Assembly (NCBI GenBank): GCA_012064385.1
Contig: QRDG01000025.1
Coordinates: 900,740-964,739, forward strand
Direction: 5' to 3'
Length of the DNA stretch: 64,000 nucleotides
Source of the DNA: Puccinellia tenuiflora
Lineage: Eukaryota; Streptophyta; Magnoliopsida; Poales; Poaceae
Below, piece by piece: positions 43,957-56,700 of the stretch. Under the pieces are notes generated by a model that was given only the letters and a program-made list of their open reading frames with translations, had not been told where the DNA came from and made no database searches. The position numbers and the translations under genes are program-made. Numbering within the stretch: position 1 is the stretch's first letter; each line of letters begins with the position of its first letter.

Positions 43957-45303
43957 ACTGACCCATCCGCTCCTTCCCTCCTCGTCGCTCCCGCGAGCGA
44001 CGGGAGGGAAACCCTAGCCGCCACCGAACAAGTCTCCTCTCTCGCCACCTCCTCCTCGCCGCCGCCGGATGGCGTCGCCGGCCGAAGGCCGGGCGCGGGC
44101 GACGGCAAGGCCCTTCCCTGTCCCTCGCGCGGGATCTTGGCGCGGGCCAAGGTGACGGCCTGGGCGTCGTGCCAATCGAAGGGCGCGGCGACGCGGCGGC
44201 TTCGGTCGCGGTGTAGCGACTTCGCGGCGGCGGGGCGAGCTGGTGTCAGCAGCGGAAGTTCCAAGAGCTTCCCTGGCAAAGGCGGGCCTCACGGGCGGTG
44301 CGGCGGTGGCCCCTCCTCAGAGTGGGCCGGAGCTCTCGGTCGCATGGTGGTAGGCGCAGGGACGATGCAGCAGGCTGGTGGTGGTGGAGAGGTCCGGGAC
44401 GGAGCGGCACTCCATGGCGGCGGGCGGTGCTGGCCAGGGACGACGGGACCTCGGCCCGGATCTAGGCCCATTTGGGCCCGATCCGGGCCCTGTTGTCCTA
44501 GGTTTCAGGGGTTCTTCCGGGGAACCCATCCCCTGGCCATGCGTGGCTGCGGTGCTAGATCCGGGCCTCTGGCCGAGATCCGGCGACTGCCTGGCAGGCC
44601 CGTTTTGGGCGCTGTGGTTGCGACGAGCGGGAGGGGCCCCTCGTTACACCCCGCGGGTTGAGAGCTGATGTGCTGACCCTAACCTTCTCCCATCCGCACG
44701 GGCAGCTGAGTTGTCCCATGCCTACAACTCTGCGGGTGTGAGGGCTTGGATGCCGAGGCGGCGACCTAGGAAGGTGGACTGCGCGGGCGTTCTTCGGCGA
44801 ACGACGTTGCGGTGGTGATGGTCCCTTTCCTGGACTAGGTGGCTGGCAGGGAGAGGACGACGGCGGATCCTGGTGCTGACGGCTTCGGTCATGGCGGCTC
44901 CCAGATCGTGAGTGGGGAGCCAAACTCGTTGACGGGGGCGGTCTGAAATCTCGGGTGGGGCGAAGGTTTTTCCGGGCGAAAGCCTAGCGCTTCGGTGCCG
45001 GCGGCGTGTCGTAACCCTCTTGGGGGCGCTGTTGTGGCTACCTTCGCCGCGTCAGGACTCCGGGTGAAAACCTTGACCTTCGGTCTCGACAATGGCGGCG
45101 TTAGGCGTCGTTTCCTTCTTGGGGGCGTTGTCGTGGAGTTCCGGTGTGGTTAGGCTTAGTTTCGTTGTCAGCGGTGGCAAGTTTAGCTCTCATGTGTTTT
45201 TCTTTTTATCTTTGATCTGCTTTGTAAGAGGATCACCTCATCATCTTGTATCGGTTTGGCCGTTTGCCTTTATTTATAAAGCGGGGCGAAAGCCTGTTTC
45301 GTG
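43957..45303 (+). mobile_element. ORF-less retroposon 2
   Basis: About 1.35 kb with a GC-rich 5' part (gcgagcgacgggaggg, aaaccctagcc) and a 3' end 'ataaagcggggcgaaagcc' as in Triticeae LINE tails. The flanks GTATTTTAAATAGAAG (43941-43956) and GTATTTAAATAAAAG (45304-45318) form an imperfect 15-16 bp target duplication. No reverse transcriptase or other domain is encoded; frames are GC-driven. It shares its plan with the retroposon at 16705-18002 and is probably moved by LINE machinery. Confidence 0.55.
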
Positions 45304-45318
45304 GTATTTAAATAAAAG

Positions 45319-46330
45319 TTTTCCTAACAACAACAATTCAAACCACTACTTACACATAACCAACAGATCCAATATAATTACAGGAAACACTAAACAATAC
45401 TAGAGTCACATACAAAAATTACCGAATTTTTGTAACAAGTACTAGTCATGCAAATAATTCAAAGACGTCTAAAAACTAGGTACATCACGATAGGTATCCA
45501 CTAAACATGCTCTGAAAATTCTACCAATCGTCCAGTGGCGCAAAGTGACGCGGTCAGATTGCTCCAGAGGGCACTGCATCGTAAGATCGGCATGGGCATG
45601 TCGACGGCAGCGACGTTGGTTTGGGAGGGCTCGGTCAACGAGAACTAGAATTCGTGGCAGGTTGTCTAGCAGATAATAGAGGACAAATGGAGTTGGTGGG
45701 TGTAAGGAATCGAGGTAGGAGTCCTCACCTTCCTCGGCATTGAAGATCTAGGATGCAAGCCGGCAGCCCTTCGGGGTGGAAATTGGAGGTTTGTGGAGGG
45801 TTAGGCAAGGGGATATGTGGGGTATTTATAGAGGAAGTCAAGACGGTTCTTATGACGCGAACGAATTGGAAATTCATGGTCAGAGTAAAGAGAATGAGGT
45901 AACGCCGGTGGCAGCAGCTACTGGTACAAGATGAGCATTTCTGTCGATTGTGTGCCGTGTGCGTGCGGGGAGAAGACGAGGTGTTGTGCGTGCTGGGTCT
46001 GTCCCGTGTGTGCGAGTCATGCAACACTCGCTCGGCTGTGCAGTGCTGGTGGCTTGTGCAGTTTAGGCAGCACATCTTACTTCAAAAAGAAAAGAAAAGG
46101 TACGAGAAAAGATACGTGCTAGTGCATCGGTAGGGAAAAGAAAAGGAAAGAATAAAACACGAGGGAAGGGAACTAGCATCGTGGTGGTACAGCCAGCCAA
46201 GGCATGCACCGATGCACGTGCATGTGCATGGCCTAGGGCCAACGCGAGTAAATGACGTAAAATCACCACATTTATAGCTGAGAGGACACATAACCACCAT
46301 CTTTGCTTCGATTGTCAAAGAACCACCACT
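45319..46330 (-). other. LARD-like DNA with a minus-strand TATA
   Basis: Continuation of the element split by the retroposon. Near 45822-45835 the minus strand reads CTCTATAAATACCCC, a strong TATA box, so a retrotransposon LTR reading leftward is likely here. No terminal repeats were fixed. 46070-46160 is purine-rich. No gene. Confidence 0.4.
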
Positions 46331-47376
46331 ATTGGAGCCGGGACGCGACGCGGAGCACTGATTCTGTGGTTTACTAGTCTAAACATGTTTCTGACCATTT
46401 GGGCCCATCTGTCTGGTCTACGTGGCATCTGTGGATGGACGGGAGCTGACGGCCGTTAGGTCTCGTATGTACTAAAGGAGCAACGGTGAAGTATCTATCC
46501 CCTCCTCCCTGTTTCTGCTCAATAGTCGACAGTTAGGACTGGAGCTGCGGCCGTCGTAGATCCCTGTCAACGTCGTAGGTCCCTGATGAAAGCAGAGAAA
46601 GAGAGGGACAATTATAAAGAAGAAAAGAAAAAGCTAGAGTACATGATTGCAGATTTGCTTAAACAGAAACAAGAGAGAAGGAGAAAAGTGAAGATGATAA
46701 GGGAACTGTGTGATGAGTATGATGAACTGTAACATGTTCTGTAATGCATATGTTATTTGAAGTTGTAATGCTGGATTGTTAACTATTTGTAAGGTTAGGA
46801 AATTATGATGGATTGTTAGCTATTTGTGAGTTGAATTCTGAATCATTTGTGAGTTGAATTATGAATCATTTGGGAGGTTGAATTATGATTTATTTGTGAG
46901 TTGAATTTGAGTTCAATTATTATTCATTTGTGAGTTGAATTATGACTTATTTGTGAGTTGAATTACGAATTGTGAAATATTCCATTGTGTAGACAATTGC
47001 TGATGATCGTCGAGGGTTGTCGAGGATTGACGACAACCCTCGACCACCGTTATTTGCCCTAATCGAGGGTTGTCGAGGATTGTCGACAACCCTCGACAAC
47101 CATTATTTACCCTAATCTATGATCGCCGAGGGTTCTCGACGATCATAGTTTATGACCAGTAAATACAAAGCATCAAAAACCAATAAAAAAACATACATTG
47201 AACCAGGAAATACAAATTAATCAGTACTTGTTTAGCACCATACATTCAACCAGAATTCAAAAAGCATGAAATTAAACTTCACTAGTAGTTCCACTACTTA
47301 GTTTTACATCCACCACATCAACTTCACAGAACATCAGAAGTAGCACTAGATGATTTCCCAAACTTTGAAATCCTGC
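46331..47376. repeat. MULE-side repeats: tandem units and hairpins
   Basis: 46740-46985 contains tandem degenerate units of 'gaattatga-tcatttgtgagtt' (about 27-31 bp). 47011-47148 contains three hairpins: 47011-47042 and 47064-47095, both with arms CGAGGGTTGTCG/CGACAACCCTCG, and 47117-47148 with arms CTATGATCG/CGATCATAG. The area follows the 3' end of the MULE transposase fragment, so it is probably non-coding MULE DNA. No termini identified. Confidence 0.6.
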
Positions 47377-48490
47377 CTAAGGGATCACAGATGCATCTCT
47401 ACCAGCACTAGCATTTGCTCCAGCTGTAAAATATGACATAATTCCTTGGGGTGTTGTATTACTAGCATTTGGCCTTGGAGGAGCAAATGGAGCCCTAGGT
47501 GCTGCAGTACTAGCATTTGGCCTTGGGGCAACAGGAGGAGGAGCAAATGGAGCCCTAGGTGATGCGGTACTTGCATTTGTCCTTGGGGCAACAGGAGGAG
47601 GAGCACTTGCAGCAGGAGGAGGAGCACTTGACCCTGCATAAACAGAGGAACTAGCATCTATAGAGGAACTCTGTGGTTCATCAGGCATTGACCTATTAGC
47701 CTGCCAAATTGAAAATTTAGTTAGCAATGGAAATATGACATGGAAATATGGAGTTAGTAATGAAAAATTGAGTACCTTGTGGTTATTCTTTCTAATTGCA
47801 AGGTCTGGCCTCAAAGGCAATGAGCAGCTAGTGTACTTGTGGCCTTGTAATTTACAGTTGCTACACTTTATTGTTGCCATCCTAGCTGTATCTCTAGGTT
47901 TAGGCACTTCAAATTTGCCTTTCCTCCTTTTTTCTTGCCTTCTGCCCTTCTGGTGATCTTTGAACCCTGGAGGCATGATGTCTTCAGTGTTAGTCTTGGT
48001 CCAACCATGTTGTTCTGGCATTGGATTAAATATGGGTCTATAGATGTTCAGATACATTGGTTTTCTGAAGAAGGCAGACACAAAATCTTCTGGATGCATC
48101 TTTGCTTTGTAAATTGCACTAACAGCATGATTGCACGGCAGGCCTGACATGTCCCATTTTCGGAATGAACAAGTTGTATGACCACCACTCTTTACCTGCC
48201 AAAGTCCAATGTCTGCCCTCTTGGGGATGCAATTTCTTGAGTATCTCTTCATCAGTTCAAGCTACTCTGCATAATGTGGTGTAATTTCCCATATAGCAGT
48301 GTTAGCTAGCTCCTTCTCTTTTCCCATCAAACCTTGTCATCTATTTGTCATAGATTCCAATCAGCATGGTAATAATGGGTTTGCTACTAACATCTAGGAT
48401 GTACCTATTGATACTTCACTCAAATTATTGATTACCAAATATGTTTTGCAGTTTGTGTCCATGGCCCACCTCGCCCAAGTGTGCACAGGA
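47377..48490 (-). pseudogene. Mutator-like (MULE) transposase C-terminal part
   Basis: The upstream part (48485-48255) has remnants of the transposase end (WARWAMDTNCKT, VINNLSEV) with stops and frame breaks. From 48252 the frame is open: a SWIM finger region (CSFRKWDMSGLPCNHAVSAI, where the second Cys of the usual CxC is Phe), then a CX2CX4HX4C knuckle (CSNCKLQGHKYTSC). An intron (47701-47775, GTACTC...GGCAG) joins to an Ala/Pro-rich tail with repeats of PFAPPPVAPRPNAS, ending at 47377. The N-terminal catalytic DDE part is absent; the left-over is cut at about 48490 by an Athila LTR relic. It cannot transpose by itself. Confidence 0.7.
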
Positions 48491-48502
48491 ATCTTGGACA
48501 AC

Positions 48503-48965
48503 TGATGACGTGGATCACACGTTCGCTGGGAGACCCCAAGAGGAAGCTATGATGCAGCAAAGCAGCAGTTTCCCTTGATTACAAAACCAAGGTTATCGAA
48601 CCAGTAGGACTTGGAGAAGGCTTAGCAAGGTGTCAACGGTGCCAGAAAAGAGGTGTTGTCGGCATGCTGACGTGGACCTGCACACAATCACAAACAAACT
48701 ACTTTGCCCCAACGAAACAGAGAGGTTGTCAATCTCTCCGGCTTGCTGAACACAAAGAATTAAATGTGTGGATGTAAAATATGATGAGAGTGAAATATGA
48801 CCAGCGAGCAAATGATGATGAAAAGCTATGAAAACGGTTGTAAGCAAAGTAGGAAAATAGGACCGGGATCCACAGTTCACTAGAGGTGTCTCTCCAAAAG
48901 ATATATATGATGGGTAAACAAATTACAGCATGACAATTGATAAAATTGTGGGCGCACAACAAGGC
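48503..48965 (-). mobile_element. Athila-type LTR relic
   Basis: Starts TGATGACGTGG and is the reverse complement of 540-985 at the left end of the window. Only part of one LTR remains; it is cut off at about 48965 before the AT-rich element. No internal region is attached. Confidence 0.55.
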
Positions 48966-49141
48966 ACCAATATCTGGCCTGCTAACCGCGCGACCTTCGT
49001 GGTGTACCGATATCGCGGCCTCCTGTTCAGAACATCGGATTGGCATTCGACTGCGTGTGCAGATCTTCGAGCGTGGCGCATCGATTCCGTTTGGCCCAAA
49101 CACGATCACGTCTCTCTGCGAGACCACACAGTTGCGCTTCC

Positions 49142-51745
49142 TATGCTCCGCGTAACGCGGAGCATACGAACCTCCGCGCACCCCTGGGCCGGCCCAATAG
49201 CGCTGTGGCGTTTTTTTTTTCTTTTTCTGTGTTTCTTTTTTTCTGTTTCTTTGTTCTTTCTTTTTTTTCAGTTTTTTGTTTCTTTTTATTTTTTCATTTT
49301 TCTTTTTTCTTTTATTTTTTCGTTTTTATGTTTTATATTTCTTTCGTTTTTCTTCTTTGCATTTTAATTTTTCTTTTTTAAATGTTTATTTTCTATTTTC
49401 TTTTTTGTCTTCTGTCTTTTTTAGTTTTATTTTAAAAAATGTTTATGTTGTGAAAAATTGAGTAGGTTTCTTTGTTTTAAATAACATAAATATTCTAAAA
49501 AATTCAATAACATAAAAATGTTTTTATTTGAAAATTCATTCGAATAAAATAAATGTTTTATTGAAAATTCGTTCAAATAACATAATTTTTCATGTTTTGA
49601 AAATCCGTTCAAATAAAACAATTGTTCATATTTGGAAAATCATTCAAATAAGATAAATGTTTTATTGAAAATTCGTTCAAATAACATAATTGTTTATGTT
49701 TTAAAATTCGTTCAAATAAGATAAATGTTTTATTGAAAATCCGTTCAAATAACATAATTGTTCATGTTTGGAAAATCGTTCAAATTAGATAAATCTTTTA
49801 TTGAAAATTCATTCAAATAACATAATTGTTCATGTTCTGAAATTCGTTCAAATAAGATAAATGTTTTAATGAAAATCCGTTCAAATAACATAATTGTTCA
49901 TGTTTGGAAAATTGTTCAAACTATGTTTATTTTATGTCTTATTTTTTTTGTTCAAATTAGATCAATGTTTCGTTTTATGTCTTATTTTTTTCTTTTATTT
50001 CTATTTTACTTATTTTGTACTATATTTAATATTTTTGGTTCTTTTTGTTTACTTTTTTGTTTTTTTATTTTTTCGTATCTTTGTTTTTTTCGTCTTTGCA
50101 TTTCTTCTTTTTTCGTTTTTATTATTTCTTTTTATGTTTATTTTTTTCCTTTTTTGTCTTCTATCTTTTTGAGTTTAGATTTGGGTTTTTTGTTCAAATA
50201 ATAAAAACATTTTTATTGATAAATTTTTCATATTTAAAAATAATTTAAATAATAAATTTTAAAAAATCGGTCAAGTAACATGAATGTTTATATTTGAAAA
50301 TCATTCGAATGAGGTAAATATTATTCGTAAAATCGTTTAAATGAGGTAAATTAAATGTTTCTTATCATAAAATCGTTCAAATAACATAAATGTTCATATT
50401 TTGAAAATTGTTCAAATGAGGTAAATGTTCTTATCGAAAAATCGTTCAAATATAAATTTCGTTCACCGACCTTTTTTGTTCATTTTTAAAATCGTTTAAA
50501 AGTAGCTTCTGTTCACTATCATTTTCTATTCACTTTTTAAATATTTAAAAAATAGTTTCCGTTCACCGCCATTTTCTGTTCAGTTTTTTAAAATCGTTCA
50601 GAATAGATTTCGTTCATCGACCTTTTCTGTTCAGTTTTAAAATCATTCAAAAATAATTTCTATTCACAGACTTTTTCTGTTCATTCTTTAAAATCGTTCA
50701 AATATAAATTTTGTTCACCGACCTTTTTTGTTCACTTTTAAAATGGTTCCAAAGTAGTTTCCGTTCACTGCCATTTTCTGTTCACTTTTAAAAATCTTTC
50801 AAATATAGTTTCCGTTCACCACCATTTTCTGCTCAGTTTTTTAAATCGTTAAAATGAGATGGTTGTTCTAATTGAAAAAAGTTCAACCAAAATATATGTT
50901 CTTATTTTTTGAAAAACCGTCGAGTAACATAAATGTTTATATTTGAAAGTCGTTCAAATAATATAAATGTTCATATTTAAAAATTGTTTGTATCATAATA
51001 TTTTCCATCGTGAAAATTGTTAAAATAACATTGATGTTCATCTTAAAAGAACATTATTATTAAAAATAACATTGATCGTTCGAATAAAATTGTTAAAATA
51101 ACATTGATCGTTCGAATAACACAGATGTTCATATTAAAAGAACGTTAAAATAATATAAATAGCATTTATTATTATTATTAAAAAATCATATGTTAAATTT
51201 TTAATTTTTAGAAAAAATTGTCTTCATATTTTTCAAAAAACGTTGACCCATATTTTAATATGTTTCATATTTTCATAAAATGTTTAGATTTTTTGAAAAT
51301 CTAAACATTTTAATATGTTTTACATTTTAATATGTTTCATCTTTTAATATGACCTTCGAAATAATAAAATTACAACATGAAAGTTGTGCGAAACGTTGAG
51401 ATTAACTTACTCGTCAAAGTATATTTCAATCGGTCAACCGAGTGCGACGAATTTGATAAAATTTGGCTAAAAAGTTCCGAACATCGATTCAAAATTGAGA
51501 AGGTACAATCGATGAAACTCAAAACTAAGTATAGAAATGGAACATACTCGTGTACACGCATAATTTTCGTTTACGCATTATTTTATTTTAAAGTGCAAAG
51601 AAAACATGAAAACGTGCACCAAAATAAAACTTCTGTTGCGAGGAACCAGCGAAACAGTAGCCAGCCGAAAGGAGATCCGAGCAGCCGGAAGTGGGCCAAG
51701 CCCAGTTGCGTCACGTGGTGCGCGGAGCGTTACTGCCTCCGCGTA
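49142..51745. mobile_element. AT-rich TIR element 2 with hairpin ends
   Basis: The left end is a perfect hairpin with 11-bp arms (TATGCTCCGCG-TAA-CGCGGAGCATA, 49142-49166); the right end has CGCGGAG...CTCCGCG (51721-51742). Inside each lies TGGGCCGGCCCA (49185-49196) or its decayed form TGGGCCAAGCCCA (51692-51704). The interior is T-rich, then many variants of 'aaatcgttcaaataacat' and 'ttccgttcaccgcc'. Phe-rich open frames are composition artefacts. A coding look-alike at 51377-51640 has no domain. Same design as the elements at 7707-9551 and 51800-52364. Confidence 0.55.
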
Positions 51746-51799
51746 ATGCGTCAACTAGGCACTCCCCCACACAGTGACCGCAATTCCTATTCAACGCCT

Positions 51800-52364
51800 G
51801 TTGCGCCCGTTAGCAGCGCAACGCGTATCCGTCCATACCTAGTTTCTGTTAAGTGGGCCGGGCCCAGTAACTCTATGGTAGCAGGTTTTTTTCGGATTTG
51901 GGAACTTTCTAGAACCTTCTACTCTGGTTTTACTTGTTATTTGTTTTCTGTCGTTTTTTCTTTTTTGTTGTCGGTTTTTCTTTTTCTGCTTCCGTTTTTT
52001 CTCTTATTTTTTTTCTGTTTTAGTTTTTCTTTTCTTGTTTCTTTTTCTATTTCGTTTTTTATTTTTTTCCTCATTTTTCTTTTTTCACCTTTTCATTTTT
52101 GTTTCTTTCTTTTTTGTACTTTACAAAAATGAGTATTTTTTAAATCCGACCTATTTTTCAAATAATATGAACCTTTTAAAAAATAAACATTTTTCAAATA
52201 TGAATATTTCTAAATTTGAACCAGTTTTACAAATTAACAATTTTCAAATATGAACCACTTTTAAATTGAACTATTTTTCAAAAATCTATTTTCGGTTCAC
52301 CGGTATTTTTGGTTCACCCGAATTTTAGTTTCTTTTTGGTTCATTATTATTTTTGGTTCGCCGA
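51800..52364. mobile_element. AT-rich TIR element 3 (truncated)
   Basis: The left end holds a hairpin GTTGCGC...GCGCAAC (51800-51822), followed by TGGGCCGGGCCCA (51854-51866) and a T-rich then 'ttttcaaatatgaac'-type interior. It stops at 52364, where the gypsy LTR begins, so its right end is either removed or beyond the gypsy element outside the window. Confidence 0.5.
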
Positions 52365-53428
52365 TGTCGGAGAACTGTCCCAGGAACTGGGTGTGTCTCG
52401 AGAAGGATCGAGAAAGGGGCTGAACACGGAATCAAACAACCCTCAACGTGCTCCGGCGACGATGCTCGTCGGACTCGCTGCGGGACAGCACTGCAGAGAT
52501 GGAACACTCGGTCTTACCCAGGTTCAGGGCCCTCTTGAGGAGGTAAAACCCCTACGTCCTGCTTTGGTGTATTGCACTGCTTAGAGAGTTCACAGTACAA
52601 GGAGAGCTTGTCGAGCTCGAGGTGGCTAACAATGGCTACTTGCTAGTCTTCAGATCTAGGGTTTTGTCTAAGCTCCCAGATTCCGAAAACCGAACCCCCT
52701 GCTTGGGTGCACCCCCTTCTCCTTTTATAGGCGTCTCGGACCTCTTCCGCCCAAACATTTGGGCGGGAAGGGTTACCACACGGCGACGAAGGAGAAGGCG
52801 CGGTGCACCATAAAGGTGAAGTCCACCAGAAAGGTGAAGGCCATGGACGCGGTCCAGGGCAGGGACGGCGTCACCAAAGCTGGAAAAGGCCACCGTCCAA
52901 CGGGCGGCGGGCTGGCGCTACGGAGGCGAAACGGGTCCCACGGTGATGCTGCCCTTGGAGCGTAGCTGCAGACGGTTCCCTTATCACCGAAGTGGCAATA
53001 CTCGTTGTCTGCTTTGCTTGGTGCTGCTTTGTTGACTCCTTTATACATGGGAACGGCAACTGCGGCATCGTCGTCATCGCGCGCAAGCGCGCGCGTCACT
53101 CTGCGCATGGCGCAGAGCCCATGTGCGCTCTGCCGCGGAGGCAGGGATGGCTTCGTGAGGAAGGAGCCTCGGCGAGGCGAAAAACCTCGCCGAGCCCTTC
53201 GGCTTGGTCCTTAGCAGAATTGCGGGTGGCGTCGGAGACACCTTGTCGAGTTGCGATCCCTCGCCAGGGAGAGAATCCTCGGCGAGAAGAAAAAGACCCC
53301 TCGCGAGGGGAATACCCTCGCGAGGCTCGCCAGGCTTGGAGAGCCTGGTCCTTAGCGAAAATCATCCAAAGAATCTTGTGGGCCCTGGCAGGCCGGCCCG
53401 TGGTACCCTGGTTTCCACTGTGCCGACA
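52365..53428 (-). repeat. 3' LTR of the Tat-lineage element
   Basis: On the minus strand it begins TGTCGGCACAGTGG and ends GTTCTCCGACA. The polypurine tract CCCGGGGGCTAC abuts it at 53429-53440. A TATA box (TATAAAAGG on the minus strand, about 52727-52735) marks the U3/R region and confirms orientation. 1064 bp long. Confidence 0.8.
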
Positions 53429-53740
53429 GTAGCCCCCGGGCCCGCGACGGGCACGCCGAGGCCCATGGACGAAGGCGAAGCGTCGAGGGGCCAAAGATGC
53501 CTGACAGGGCCGCGACACGTGGAGCGCAGCGGTTGCACCCGCGGCCACGACCTCCTCGGCTCCAACGGGCGACGTGGCGGGGCCCGCCACGACTCGGGAG
53601 CTGGTCAATAAAGCCTGGGCGCGCTGACTGCGCCCGTCACTTCTCCCATAACTCCTCCGCAAACTTCTCTCCACACCTCCAATCTCTCCAGAGCGCTCCA
53701 ACTCCAGAGTCTTCGTCTTCAAGCTCCTTCTCCGACGGCC

Positions 53741-56700
53741 ATGGCTCCCAAGAGGGCAACCGACGGCCAAAAGGCACGGGTGCGATGCAGACCGGCACGT
53801 CTGCGGCGGCGGCGCGGGGCGCCGCGCCCCAGGGGGCGATGCCGGAGTCCCTTATCGGCGCGGCGACGGTTTCCAAGGTGCGGCACCTGGTGGCCGCCAA
53901 CACCCACGAGCTCGGTGCCACCAGCATAGCGCCCGGCAGCAGCAAGGTTGGCACGGGGTACTACCCCATCTTCTTTCACACACTCTACGCTGGCCTCGTT
54001 CCTCCCTTCTCCAGCTTCCTCCTGGCGATCCTTGAAGCGTACCGGATCCAACTTCTTCACCTCCACCCCAACTCCGTGCTCATTCTCGCCATCTTCGCCT
54101 ACCTCTGCGAGGCGTACGTTGGTGTCCACCCCTCGGTGCCCCTTTTTCGCAGCTTCTACTCTCTCCGGAGCACCAAGTCGAACGAGCGGCTTGGATGCGT
54201 CTCCTTCCGCATTGCCGCCGCCAGAAGTGAAGAATACATTCCCATCGCGTGGCAGGGTGAGAATGCCATCACCGAGGTGACGAAGAAGGTGGAGAAGTTC
54301 CGCCAGAAATGGCTTTTTGTCGGCACCAAGTCGTCGAACCGCAACCTGGAGGTACCCGTGGCGCCGCCGAGGAAGTGGGCGCGTTGGGCGAGCGGTGACT
54401 TCGAGGGCCCTAAGCTTGAGGCGGTATACGAGCGTATTCAGGTGCTCCGAGAGGCCGGGCTCACCGGCCGGATGGTGGCGATGGATTTTGTTGCACGCCG
54501 TATTGCTCCCTTCGGCATTCAGAGCCGATGTGGACCTACTCAGGCCCAGACGATAGGATGCGCCTCAGTGCCGACGACCTCACCCAGGCGAGCTGAAGCA
54601 GATCATGAAGGTCCTTTTCGCCACGACGTCTGTCTCGCCCCCAAGCAACGACGACGCCCTGCCGCTGTTCGTCTATGTGGATGAGAGCGTTCGTGAGGCC
54701 CGTAGGCTCCTACCCCTCTTCAATGAATGGGGCATCAGACCCGCGAGGCTTGTCGGGTCCCGCCGCAACCCGTGGGCGGTGGAACAGGAGCAGGTGGGCG
54801 ACGCGCTGGAGCCGGACGAAGATGAAGAGTCTGGCGAGGATGAGGCTTCCCGAGGTGCCAACCCCTCTGGCGAGGACGAGGCCTCGAGAGGTGCCGACCC
54901 CTCGGGGGGCAATGCAGGTTCAAGGAACGCGCCTCCCGGCGCGGACCTCCGGGAGATCTCCTCTAGCGGCGACGAGGACGTCTTCCGCGTGGTTCGTTCC
55001 CAACGCCCCACGGAGGAGGAGGGCAGCATCAGGAGAGGGCGCCACGAGCCCCGCACCAAGGCCCTCCACGACAGGGATGCCGGGGCCGCCTCGAGGGATG
55101 CTCCTCCCGAGGAAGCGGCGGCGCCTCCCGGAGGGGCCGGAGCGAGCACCCTCCAGCCGCCCAAGAGGAAGAAAAGGGTGTGGAGAGCGGCCGACGAGTA
55201 AGTTTGGCTCTTTCTTTTCTTTCGGCATTTGCTTCAGAGAATCTCCTCCTGAAGGGTCTTTGCTTTGCTTGTGTTTCTTCAGTGTACCCGCGGCGCCGAA
55301 GAAGCGGCGCCTCCGCAAGCTTGGGGAGATCGCCAGCGCTGCTGAGGAGGCGCCTGTGGCCGATGAGCCGCAGTGGGCGGCCGAAGAGCCGCAGCAGGCG
55401 ACCGAAGAGCCGCAGCAGGCGGCTGACGAGCCGCAGCAAGAGGCTGCCGAGCCTCAGCGAGAGGTTGTTCCTCCAGCGGGTGAGCACCGTGTGGAGGTGG
55501 TGGTGGTTGAAGAGGCGGTGTCGCCTCCAGCTAGGGCTGCTTCTCCCCCCGCGGTTGGGCACCGCGCGGAGGAGGTGGTTGAGGCGGCGACGCCGCCGCC
55601 AACTCGTGCTGCCTCTCCCCCCGTGGTCGAGCACCGCGCGGAAGAGGAAGAGGTGGACGAAGAGATCGTCATGGAGCCGCCTCCAGAGGCGGAGGAGGCT
55701 CACACAAGGAGGGCGGACGCGGCCACCACGGAAGGGGCGGGGAGCGCCCCTGAAGAGCAGGAGGTGGAGGCGCCCCTGGAGCCCCCGAGCGGCGGAGCCG
55801 GGGGTGAGAGGACGCCCAGCCCCCAGGGGGCTCTTGCCTTGGGTGACGAGGGAGGTGACCGCGCCAGCCCCCAGGCCGTACCAGAAACGGCCGTGAGCCC
55901 GAGGCAGGAGGCTCCAGGTGGCGGGCGCTTGACAAGCTGGAGGTGCAATGCGCTGAGGAGGAGCGCGCCCGGGAGGAGGAGCGGACAAGGCTGGCCGACG
56001 CCTGGGCCCTTCTCCATGAGAGGGTGGAGATGTGCCGTCGGCAGGACGCGACGGCCCAGGCGGCGCGCGAAGAAGCGATGCGCTTCGCGAAGGAGACCCG
56101 CGACAGTGTCAAGCGGGAGGCGGCTGAGGTCATGGACCAGCTGGACGCCGCCCGGAAGACGCTGGAGGCGGAGACCGACGCCAAGCATCAAGAGCTAACG
56201 GCCGCCGAGCAAAAATTCGCCGCCGAGTCTGAGGCCGCAAGGGTTAGCCTGAAGGAGCTCCGCGAGCTGCTAGACGCCCGCGAGGGGTAGCTGGCGCCTC
56301 GTGAGGCCGAGCTGAAGAAGCGCGAGGAAGAGCTCTCCCTCCGGGAGAAGGAGCTGGACCAGCGCGAGGAGCAGGTCCACTTGCTGGAGGAGGAGCAGGC
56401 CACCCGTGAGGGGCAGCTGCAGGAGCGCGAGAACTCAGTGGCCAGGATCGAGGCCACCTGCAAGGAGCGCCACGATAAGGCCAACGCCGACCTTGCGCTG
56501 AAGCAGAAAAGGACCCAGGAGGAGGCCGACGCCAAGGTCGAGCGCATCCGCGAGAGCCTCGCCAATGATTACGACGCCAAGGCCAAGAAGCAGGAAGAGC
56601 GCTTCACGATCAAGCGCAACGAGTTCCTGCACCGGATCGAAGGGCTCGAGAAGTCTGAGTAGGAGTTGACCTCTCGCCTCCAGCCACCAAGGAGGCGCTG

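Noticed and set aside
45929..46122. Small Cys-rich plus-strand frame
   Set aside because: Single short frame in LARD-like DNA, no signal peptide, no conserved Cys pattern recognised.
53096..53770. 224-codon minus-strand frame near the Tat 3' LTR
   Set aside because: GC-rich antisense shadow across the LTR and the leader of the plus-strand extra ORF; no domain.
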